A stretch of DNA of 5,302 bases. It comes from an uncultured Porphyromonadaceae bacterium (GTDB lineage: Bacteria; Bacteroidota; Bacteroidia; Bacteroidales; Muribaculaceae). Below, piece by piece: positions 1-5,302 of the stretch (within the stretch, counting starts at the first letter, position 1; each line of letters opens with the position of its first letter). Position numbers and translations under genes: made by a program. Under the pieces are notes generated by a model. It did no database searches. It worked only from the letters and a program-made list of their open reading frames with translations, and was not told the origin of the DNA. The stretch spans positions 1-5,302 of the forward strand of contig UREH01000153.1 of the NCBI GenBank assembly GCA_900546835.1. Direction: 5' to 3'.

Positions 1-381
1 ATCAGCAGCCGAGCCATACATTTTGCCTGTCAACGAGTTTTATCGGACAGCAATAAAATTCAATAAATCCATATCTATGTCAGTCCTTATTATTGATATG
101 GGCTGACATTCTCAGTAAATCAATTGTTTGTACGGGAATATTCCCCATTGATGTTTTATCGCCTCAGAGGTTAAAAAAATGTTTGTGTTTAAGTCAGGAA
201 ACACTGCTTAGTCAACTGATTATCAATAAAGACCATTCTTTAACGAAGGGGAGTATTGAACGGAAATCCGCCGGATTTAAAGATTTGAGCAACCAATATA
301 TAGGCGGTTGACAAGCGGAGAAATAACCTTGCCAATCGCTTTTTCATCTTTGCAGTGAAAGACAGGAATGTTAAGAACCGG

Positions 382-409
382 AAAGTTGCGAAAATTTTTT
401 CGTAACTTT
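382..409. repeat. Near-perfect 13+13 palindrome before the operon
   Basis: The left arm AAAGTTGCGAAAA (382-394) and right arm TTTTCGTAACTTT (397-409) are separated by TT. Twelve of thirteen positions are Watson-Crick complementary and the remaining one (G388 with T403) is a G-T wobble, so the transcript or single strand could fold almost completely. The arms are AT-rich, and no run of T follows the right arm (it runs into ACGCC), so a classical intrinsic terminator is unlikely. Its position 47 bases before the flippase ATG and its overlap with a -7-like box suggest a protein-binding operator or a promoter-associated structure. The symmetry is seen directly; the role is inferred. Confidence 0.75.
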
Positions 410-410
410 A
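403..410 (+). promoter_or_regulatory. Putative Bacteroidota -7 promoter element
   Basis: TAACTTTA matches the Bacteroidota -7 consensus TAnnTTTG at seven of eight positions. It is followed by CGCC and would place transcription start near 416-418, giving a leader of about 40 bases to the ATG at 457. The -33 side is weak: a TTG at 386-388 lies about 14 bases upstream, closer than the usual spacing of about 19-20, and nothing better stands at the proper distance. The box sits in the right arm of the palindrome, so a factor binding there could block or assist the polymerase. A second, poorer candidate is CATCTTTG at 345-352. Confidence 0.4.
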
Positions 411-456
411 CGCCTTGAAACAGATAAGGAATCTGCCACCTGGTCCAAGCCACTTC

Positions 457-1818
457 ATGCCGTCTGATATATTGACCAAAATACGAATTCTGTTTGCCGG
501 AGGCGAATCGCGCACCCAGAAGCTCAAGAGCAACATCATACTCTCCATTCTGCTCAAGGGGGTCAGTGTGCTTGTGACCTTTCTGCTTGTGCCTGCGACA
601 ATCGACTACGTCGACTCCGAGGTCTACGGCATCTGGCTCACTCTGTCGGCCATACTGATGATGTTTCAGATTCTCGACATCGGCATCGCCTCAGGGCTTA
701 AAAACAAGCTCACGGAAGCTCTTGCCGCCGGCGACATGAAATCAGCCCGATCGCTGGTCTCCACATCGTACGTCTCGATGGCGGCGATTTTCATTCCCAT
801 TGTCATAATCATATATGCGCTTGTGCCGTATATCTCATGGTGTCCGCTACTCAATGTAGATATTGCTTATGAGGGTACTATCGTGCAGACCATGAGGATT
901 CTCGCCATGCTCCTGTTCGTGCAGATGATCGCCAACATCATCGTCTCGGTACTCGCCGCCTATCAGCGTGTAGCCCTATCACTCTCCTTTCTGGTCATCG
1001 GCAACATCCTGGCCTACATCCTGATTCTCATTCTGGCCCGGACTGTCCCGGCCTCACTTCCCCTTCTCGCCCTCGTTCTTGGCGGGGCGCCGATTCTTGT
1101 CACAATCATTGGCTCGGTGGTGTTGTTCCACGGCTTATGCCGCGAGGTCAGCCCTACATTCAGCAGTGTGGAAATGTGGCGCACCAAGGAACTGCTGTCG
1201 CTTGGAGCCAAATTCTTCATCATCAACATCCAGGCAGTTGTGGTCTACCAGAGCTCCAATTTCCTCATCTCCCACGTCTCATCACCCGAAATGGTAACGG
1301 CATACAACATCGCCTACAAATATCTCTCCCTGGCCCTGGTGGTCTACACCAACATCACAATGTCGCTCTGGACAGCCTATACGGACGCTTATGCACGCGG
1401 CGACCGCCCCTGGATGATTGACACGCGCCGAAAGATGAACCGTATCCTTATGCTGTGCATCGTCCTATGTTTTATCTTCGCGGCCGTAGCCCCTCCGGTC
1501 TATTCCATATGGATTCAAGGAAAGGCGGAAGTACCCGCCCCCATGACCTGGTGGGTAGCTGCATATGTCTCTACTTTCTGCTTCATGACCCTCAACGGCA
1601 CTTTCATTATCGGGACCGGCAAAGTACTACTCGAGACAATCGTTGTTGCAGTAGGTGCCATCGTCTATATTCCCGTAGCTCTTATGGCCGCTCAATGGCT
1701 CCAGCAATATGGCATTCTCGCGGCTCTCGTAGCCATCAACATAGTCTACGGCGTGATTTTCAGCAAACAAACCACTAAACTTCTCGACGGCACTGCCCGA
1801 GGCATTTGGATCAGATGA
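457..1818 (+). CDS. wzx: Wzx-type polysaccharide flippase (MATE/MOP superfamily)
   Basis: This is an integral inner-membrane protein of 453 residues that likely flips a lipid-linked (undecaprenyl diphosphate) oligosaccharide from the cytoplasmic to the periplasmic face. About twelve hydrophobic segments can be seen, near residues 27-46, 57-77, 108-128, 149-168, 174-195, 201-225, 252-272, 285-305, 330-352, 364-386, 389-412 and 418-437. The short charged N-terminus and the charged loops at about 80-100 and 308-328 fit the RfbX/Wzx (polysaccharide biosynthesis protein) family, as do the length and helix count. The frame stays open back to a TTG at 415, but that codon falls where transcription should begin, so I chose the ATG at 457; no clear Shine-Dalgarno precedes either. 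The stop overlaps the next ATG by four bases (ATGA), implying translational coupling. Wzx sequences diverge fast, so the substrate cannot be read from it. Another MOP-family exporter is the main alternative. Confidence 0.88.
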   Translation: MPSDILTKIRILFAGGESRTQKLKSNIILSILLKGVSVLVTFLLVPATIDYVDSEVYGIWLTLSAILMMFQILDIGIASGLKNKLTEALAAGDMKSARSLVSTSYVSMAAIFIPIVIIIYALVPYISWCPLLNVDIAYEGTIVQTMRILAMLLFVQMIANIIVSVLAAYQRVALSLSFLVIGNILAYILILILARTVPASLPLLALVLGGAPILVTIIGSVVLFHGLCREVSPTFSSVEMWRTKELLSLGAKFFIINIQAVVVYQSSNFLISHVSSPEMVTAYNIAYKYLSLALVVYTNITMSLWTAYTDAYARGDRPWMIDTRRKMNRILMLCIVLCFIFAAVAPPVYSIWIQGKAEVPAPMTWWVAAYVSTFCFMTLNGTFIIGTGKVLLETIVVAVGAIVYIPVALMAAQWLQQYGILAALVAINIVYGVIFSKQTTKLLDGTARGIWIR

Positions 1819-2498
1819 TGAAGGACTTCAAGACGGCATTCAGGCGCATCTGGCGCAAATTGTTCTCCGTTTCCCGATATCCCCGAAGTTCGTTCGGAGC
1901 TATCGGGAAGGGCACTGTAATCGGCGACCAGTGCGTCATCGTCCCCAGATATATGTTCCTTGACGATTATGTGGCGATTCAGAACCACGTTCATTTCATC
2001 TCTGCAGGGGGAAAACTGGTGGTCAAGAAATTCTCCGTCATCTCGGCCCGGTGCGTCATCGTGCCCGGCACACATATGCCCGTTCCCGGCATACCGTTCT
2101 ATTTCCAGACCACAACCCACGCCGGCGACGAGCAGTCTACCATCACCATCGAGGAAGACTGCTGGATAGCGTCGGGATGTACCCTGCTGATGAAGAGCCA
2201 TATAGGCCGGGGTGCCATAGTAGCCGCCGGCAGCGTGGTAACAAAGGCGGTGCCCCCATATGCCGTAGTCGCAGGAAGCCCGGCTAAGGTCATTGACGTT
2301 AAGTTCTCCAAGGAAGACATTCTCCGTCATGAAGAGGCTCTCTACGAACCGTCGGAAAGACTCACACCCGGGCAAATCGACGCTTTGTTCGCGGAGCATT
2401 ACCACGACGTGAAAGTGCTCCGACGTAAGGATCCCGCCGGCGTCCCCGGGTATTACGACCGCGCATCCGGACGCTTCATCGAGATGCTCAAGAGTTAA
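1815..2498 (+). CDS. Left-handed beta-helix acyltransferase (probable sugar O-acetyltransferase)
   Basis: A 227-residue cytoplasmic enzyme of the hexapeptide-repeat transferase family, which usually moves acetyl from acetyl-CoA to a sugar hydroxyl (or amino) group. Imperfect hexapeptide turns are seen at about residues 29-60 (AIGKGTVIGDQC and onward), 72-85 and 109-145 (TITIEEDCWIASGCTLL, then HIGRGAIVAAGSVV), closing with the typical AGSPAKVI at 153-160. His102 in TTTHAGDE, at the start of the exposed loop, matches the catalytic histidine of maltose/galactoside acetyltransferase-like proteins. After the helix come about 65 residues, largely helical and charged and then Gly/Tyr-rich, which may shape the trimer or acceptor site. 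The ATG at 1815 shares ATGA with the flippase stop; a TTG at 1806 in the same frame is less likely. Glycan-locus context favours O-acetylation of the repeat unit or its precursor. The family is clear; the acceptor sugar and position are unknown. Confidence 0.85.
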   Translation: MMKDFKTAFRRIWRKLFSVSRYPRSSFGAIGKGTVIGDQCVIVPRYMFLDDYVAIQNHVHFISAGGKLVVKKFSVISARCVIVPGTHMPVPGIPFYFQTTTHAGDEQSTITIEEDCWIASGCTLLMKSHIGRGAIVAAGSVVTKAVPPYAVVAGSPAKVIDVKFSKEDILRHEEALYEPSERLTPGQIDALFAEHYHDVKVLRRKDPAGVPGYYDRASGRFIEMLKS

Positions 2499-2516
2499 AC
2501 CTAAGACTTTCGAACC

Positions 2517-3143
2517 ATGGCTATCGGACAAAAAATTCGTTCCTTCCTCAGCGATCCTCGCTGGATATTGCGTAGGGCCTGGTATTACTGCAACTGCAAG
2601 CCCCGGTTCAAGCGCTACGTCTGGTCTGACTGTGTCGTTGACACGAGCGCCATAACCTGCTCGTGCGTCTCCCTCGGCGAACGAGTCTATATCGGTCCGA
2701 GATGCCTCGTAATGGGAACTTACAGGTATCTGGACTCGACTTTCAATCCGGTAATAGAATTCGGCGACGGAGTAGTAATAGCTCAAGACTTCTATCTCAC
2801 ATGCGCATCCCGGGTAACAATCGGCGATAATACCGCAATAGCTGCTTTCGTAACGATAACCGACATCGATCATCCTTACACCGACCCTGACACTCCCATT
2901 GAGCTACAGCCCATTAAAGTCAAGGAGGTATCGATCGGCTTCGATTGCAAGATTTACAACGGCGCGGTGATTACGCACGGCACCCGCATCGGGCGCCACT
3001 GTGTTGTCGGCGCGAACTCCGTGGTAAAGGGGCAATTCCCGGACTATTGCGTCATCGTCGGCAATCCGGCCCGAATCATAAAACGCCTGAATCCCCTCAC
3101 CGGCCAATGGGAACGAACTGATTCTGACGGAAACTTCATATAG
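2517..3143 (+). CDS. Second hexapeptide acyltransferase (probable sugar O-acetyltransferase, WcaF-like)
   Basis: A 208-residue cytoplasmic enzyme of the same fold as its upstream neighbour but clearly different in sequence. Hexapeptide turns appear at about residues 52-66 (VSLGERVYIGPRC), 79-109 (VIEFGDGVVIAQDF, then VTIGDNTAIAA) and 138-172 (VSIGFDCKIYNGAVITHGTRIGRHCVVGANSVVKG), ending in VIVGNPARII at 179-188. His119 in the DIDHPY loop is the expected catalytic histidine. The end NPLTGQWER resembles the short tail common in capsule-locus acetyltransferases of the WcaF/NeuD-neighbour type. It is unusually rich in cysteine for a cytosolic enzyme (ten residues: 25, 27, 39, 48, 50, 63, 96, 144, 162, 178), with two CxC pairs near the N-terminus. 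The ATG at 2517 lies 18 bases after the previous stop and has no Shine-Dalgarno. The acetyl acceptor cannot be told from sequence; acetylation of a serine or other group is possible but less likely here. Confidence 0.83.
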   Translation: MAIGQKIRSFLSDPRWILRRAWYYCNCKPRFKRYVWSDCVVDTSAITCSCVSLGERVYIGPRCLVMGTYRYLDSTFNPVIEFGDGVVIAQDFYLTCASRVTIGDNTAIAAFVTITDIDHPYTDPDTPIELQPIKVKEVSIGFDCKIYNGAVITHGTRIGRHCVVGANSVVKGQFPDYCVIVGNPARIIKRLNPLTGQWERTDSDGNFI

Positions 3144-3165
3144 AAACATCATAAAAAGCCTCATA

Positions 3166-4308
3166 ATGTATAAAAAGATTCTGATTACCGGTGGAGCCGG
3201 TTTCATAGGCTCGAATCTCGCACTCAAGCTTCTCGAGAAAGGCTACGATGTGGTTGTTCTCGACAACCTCTCGCCACAGATTCACGGCGACGCTCCCGAC
3301 ACCACCTCTCCCCTATATATTTCTGTAAAAGACAAGGTTAAATTCATCCACGGCTCAGTTACATCGCGCGAAGACTGGGTGAAGGCTCTCGAAGGCGTGG
3401 AATGTGTAGTGCATCTCGCCGCCGAGACCGGCACCGGGCAGTCGATGTACGAGGTCGAGAAATATGTGGGTACCAACATTGGAGGAACCGCCCTTTTGCT
3501 CGACATTCTCGCCAATCAGAAGACCGACGTCAAGAGAGTTGTCGTGGCCGAATCACGCGCCATCTACGGCGAGGGCCGCTACTATAGCCCCGACCTCGAC
3601 CGCTGCGTTTATCCCACCATGCGCGCCGCCGAGGATATGGAAAAGGGTGACTTCGAGGTAAAGTATCCCGGCTGCAGCAAGCCCCTCGAGCTTGTCGGGA
3701 CCACAGAAGACTCGATGGTTCATCCCACCTCGGTCTACGGAATTACGAAGCAGGTTCAGGGCCAGCTTGTGCACCTCGTATGCCAGTCTTTAGGCATCGA
3801 CTCGGTTTCGTTCCGCTATCAGAATGTCTACGGCCCCGGCCAATCGCTTTCCAACCCCTACACCGGCATTCTCTCAATATTCTCCACCCGCATCAAGAAC
3901 GGCAAGGATATCAACATCTTTGAGGACGGCAAGGAAACCCGCGACTTCGTCTACATCGACGACGTGGTCGACGCTACCATCCGTGGCATCGAGGTGCCCG
4001 AGGCCAACGGCCATGTATTCAATGTCGGCACAGGCGAGCCTACCGACGTGCTCACCGTGGCCAAGACCCTCATGGATAAATACAACAAAAAAGTAAACCT
4101 TTACGTATCAGGCAATTTCCGCATCGGCGATATCCGCCACAATTATGCCGACATAACCGCCGCCCGTGAGATTCTCGGATTTGAGCCAAAATGGAATTTC
4201 AGCGACGGTATCGCCCGGTTCACCAGTTGGGTCGACAGCCAGAAAGTCTGCGAGGACAAGTACGAGCAATCGATCAAGGAAATGAAGGATAAGAACTTAT
4301 TCAAGTGA
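3166..4308 (+). CDS. Extended SDR NAD-dependent sugar-nucleotide epimerase, dTDP-L-rhamnose 4-epimerase-like
   Basis: A 380-residue soluble enzyme of the extended short-chain dehydrogenase/reductase family that epimerises a nucleotide sugar with tightly bound NAD. The Rossmann motif GGAGFIG (9-15) follows the first strand, Asp33 ends the second strand where NAD ribose is bound, LAAETGTGQSMYE (84-96) lines the cofactor site, and Tyr191/Lys195 in SVYGITK are the catalytic YxxxK pair. RYQNVYGPGQ (217-226) and TRDFVYIDDVV (258-268) are standard sugar-binding regions. Compared with UDP-glucose 4-epimerase it has a roughly 25-residue longer segment between IYGEG (133-137) and SVYG. From memory this segment, the GQSMYE stretch and QSLSNPYTGI (226-235) resemble dTDP-L-rhamnose 4-epimerases (making dTDP-6-deoxy-L-talose) and CDP-paratose 2-epimerase relatives. 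ATG 3166 follows the previous stop by 22 bases. The fold is near certain; the substrate is a hypothesis, with a UDP-hexose 4-epimerase as alternative. Confidence 0.87.
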   Translation: MYKKILITGGAGFIGSNLALKLLEKGYDVVVLDNLSPQIHGDAPDTTSPLYISVKDKVKFIHGSVTSREDWVKALEGVECVVHLAAETGTGQSMYEVEKYVGTNIGGTALLLDILANQKTDVKRVVVAESRAIYGEGRYYSPDLDRCVYPTMRAAEDMEKGDFEVKYPGCSKPLELVGTTEDSMVHPTSVYGITKQVQGQLVHLVCQSLGIDSVSFRYQNVYGPGQSLSNPYTGILSIFSTRIKNGKDINIFEDGKETRDFVYIDDVVDATIRGIEVPEANGHVFNVGTGEPTDVLTVAKTLMDKYNKKVNLYVSGNFRIGDIRHNYADITAAREILGFEPKWNFSDGIARFTSWVDSQKVCEDKYEQSIKEMKDKNLFK

Positions 4309-4310
4309 TT

Positions 4311-5240
4311 ATGGCAGACAGGAAAATCGGAATAGTGACGGTGATGTACAATAGTGCCGGAGTGCTCGAAGGCTTTTTTGACTCACTCGACCGCTCCACT
4401 TACCGCAACTTCGTGGTGTACGCCATTGACAACCAGTCGCCCGACGATAGCCTCCTCCTTGCCAGCGAACATTCCGCCAGAGCCTCTTTCCCGACCGTAA
4501 TAATCAAGGCGGAGGATAACGGCGGAGTGGCCAAGGGAAACAACATCGGTATCAGGCGAGCTTTGGCCGACGGCTGCGACCTTGTGCTCCTCGCCAACAA
4601 CGACATCGAGTTCACTCCCGAATCAATCGCTCTGCTCGTCGAAGGCCTCGAAAAGTATGACTGCGACATGATCGTGCCTAAAATCTTCAACTACTTCACC
4701 GGCAAGCTCTGGGCCGCCGGAGGTGGGGAATACGGATTCATAAATCCCACAACACATTTCGGATACGACCAGGACGACGCGCCACAATACAATGAGCCCC
4801 GGAGTCTTGAGTTCGCGCCTACGTGCTTCATGCTCATCAAGAAAGAGGTCTTCGATAAGATAGGCATCATGGACGAGAGATACTTTGCCTATTTCGACGA
4901 TACCGACTTCGTGTGGCGTGCCGTCAGGCAAAACGGACTAAAGCTGCATTACGAGCCCCAGGCAGTAGTCCAGCATAAGGCCGGCACATCGTCAGGGAGC
5001 AAGCCATCTCCCTTCGCCTTCTACCTCAACACACGCAACAGGGCGTACTTCATGAACAAGTATTACACCTGGCACCGGCGCCTATGCGTCAATCTCTATA
5101 ACTTCACATATTATTTCCTCTATTCTGTGAAACACCCTTCGCTCCCGTCAATTTTCAAGAATTTCGGCTACTACCGCGAAGGGCTGAAAATGTACCGGCA
5201 GTGGCTTGCCGAGCAGCAACCCCGACAAGTCCAAAAGTAG
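4311..5240 (+). CDS. Family 2 glycosyltransferase, rhamnosyltransferase-like
   Basis: A 309-residue GT-A fold inverting transferase, probably peripheral on the inner face of the cytoplasmic membrane, adding one sugar to the growing lipid-linked repeat unit. The N-terminal strand IGIVTVMYNSAGVLEGFFDSL (6-26) and Asp40 in AIDNQSPD bind the nucleotide. NGGVAKGNNIG (70-80) and LLANNDIEF (93-101) carry the metal-binding acidic site typical of this branch, with Asp98 standing in for DxD. FAPTCFMLIKKEVFDKIG (168-185) and YFDDTDFVWR (194-203) give the acceptor loop and likely catalytic base, followed by HYEPQAVVQHKAG. This arrangement resembles the WbbL/RfbN rhamnosyltransferase-like group, which suits a 6-deoxyhexose donor from the epimerase next door. 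A basic, aromatic C-terminal part (about 240-295) may contact the membrane. The start is either GTG 4305, overlapping the epimerase stop as GTGA, or ATG 4311; I prefer ATG because GTG starts are uncommon in this group. Donor and linkage are not determined. Confidence 0.87.
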   Translation: MADRKIGIVTVMYNSAGVLEGFFDSLDRSTYRNFVVYAIDNQSPDDSLLLASEHSARASFPTVIIKAEDNGGVAKGNNIGIRRALADGCDLVLLANNDIEFTPESIALLVEGLEKYDCDMIVPKIFNYFTGKLWAAGGGEYGFINPTTHFGYDQDDAPQYNEPRSLEFAPTCFMLIKKEVFDKIGIMDERYFAYFDDTDFVWRAVRQNGLKLHYEPQAVVQHKAGTSSGSKPSPFAFYLNTRNRAYFMNKYYTWHRRLCVNLYNFTYYFLYSVKHPSLPSIFKNFGYYREGLKMYRQWLAEQQPRQVQK

Positions 5241-5285
5241 AGGGTGTTTTAATAATAGATGTTAAATTGCAACAAGCATATTTTG

Positions 5286-5302
5286 AGGCAGTTTTGCCTT
5301 TT
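5286..5302 (+). terminator. Weak terminator-like hairpin at the right edge
   Basis: AGGCA (5286-5290) and TGCCT (5295-5299) can pair around a four-base loop (GTTT) and are followed by at least three further T residues before the sequence is cut. It lies 45 bases after the glycosyltransferase stop, a fair place for an intrinsic terminator. The stem is only five pairs (a sixth G-T pair would use part of the T tail), so it may be a chance structure, and the rest of the T run cannot be seen. Confidence 0.3.

Larger units (their letters stand above)
1..414. other. AT-rich leader region with no defensible gene
   Basis: This stretch is visibly more AT-rich than the genes that follow. Two open stretches exist. 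On the plus strand, positions 2-106 read without a stop for about 34 codons and end in TGA; the peptide (including PYILPVNEFYR) has a believable protein composition and could be the C-terminus of a gene entering from the left. A second frame is open from 57 to 311 and could start at TTG 93 (72 residues), but it has no family motif, no good start and a composition rich in Ile, Leu, Ser and Lys, as expected of translated AT-rich DNA. Small inverted repeats lie at 264-278 (AAATCC, 3-base loop, GGATTT) and 313-341 (AAGCG and CGCTT about 19 bases apart, followed by TTT). The latter could be a weak terminator for an upstream gene, but neither is convincing. I see no tRNA, riboswitch or CRISPR repeat here. 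Confidence 0.6.

Noticed and set aside
93..311. 72-residue plus-strand frame starting at TTG
   Set aside because: It has a poor start, no ribosome-binding signal, no recognisable family and lies in AT-rich DNA; kept only as a possible remnant in the leader entry.
308..313. TTGACA as a sigma-70 -35 box
   Set aside because: No matching -10 at 16-18 bases, and Bacteroidota use a different promoter consensus.
382..409. The palindrome as an intrinsic terminator
   Set aside because: The stem is AT-rich and the right arm is followed by ACGCC rather than a T run.
1..414. Invertible capsule promoter flanked by inverted repeats
   Set aside because: I could find no pair of separated inverted repeats of about 20 bases flanking a promoter here; the only strong symmetry is the compact palindrome.
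1746..2873. 375-codon open frame on the minus strand across the acetyltransferase genes
   Set aside because: It spans the ends of three genes on the other strand that have clear family motifs, its translation has no recognisable domain and an odd composition, and it begins and ends inside other genes. It is best explained as a shadow of the codon bias of the plus-strand genes.
2904..3227. Minus-strand frame of 107 codons over the second acetyltransferase end and epimerase start
   Set aside because: It overlaps two well-supported genes antisense and shows no family features.

Overview
This 5.3 kb window reads as part of a cell-surface polysaccharide biosynthesis locus (capsule, O-antigen or exopolysaccharide type) from a Bacteroidota bacterium, most likely order Bacteroidales. 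The pointers are a 'TAnnTTTG'-like -7 element ahead of the first gene, almost no Shine-Dalgarno sequences before the starts, and the familiar Bacteroidales cassette of flippase, hexapeptide acetyltransferases, sugar epimerase and family 2 glycosyltransferase. The moderately GC-rich coding DNA would suit a gut lineage such as Muribaculaceae, but that placement is a guess from composition.

Layout. Bases 1-414 are AT-rich and hold no gene I can defend; a short open stretch at the extreme left may be the tail of an upstream gene. Just ahead of the first gene is a striking near-perfect palindrome (382-409) whose right arm overlaps a -7-like element. Five intact plus-strand genes follow with gaps of -4 to 22 bases, so they look like one operon: a 12-helix Wzx-type flippase (457-1818), two different left-handed beta-helix acetyltransferases (1815-2498 and 2517-3143), an extended SDR sugar-nucleotide epimerase (3166-4308) and a GT2 glycosyltransferase (4311-5240). 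The last 62 bases return to AT-rich DNA with a weak hairpin followed by T residues, cut by the window edge.

How they may work together. The epimerase makes a nucleotide sugar. Its sequence best fits, from memory, the dTDP-L-rhamnose 4-epimerase / CDP-paratose 2-epimerase-like branch, so dTDP-6-deoxy-L-talose is a reasonable candidate product. The glycosyltransferase, of the rhamnosyltransferase-like GT2 type, adds a sugar to a lipid-linked oligosaccharide at the inner face of the cytoplasmic membrane. The acetyltransferases decorate the glycan or its precursor, and the flippase moves the finished unit to the periplasm. No polymerase (Wzy), initiating transferase or ligase lies in the window, so the locus must extend beyond it or rely on genes elsewhere.

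I found no sign of an exotic new system. The most interesting points are the promoter palindrome, the epimerase's long insert with an apparently eroded cysteine knuckle, and the pairing of that enzyme with two O-acetyltransferase candidates.
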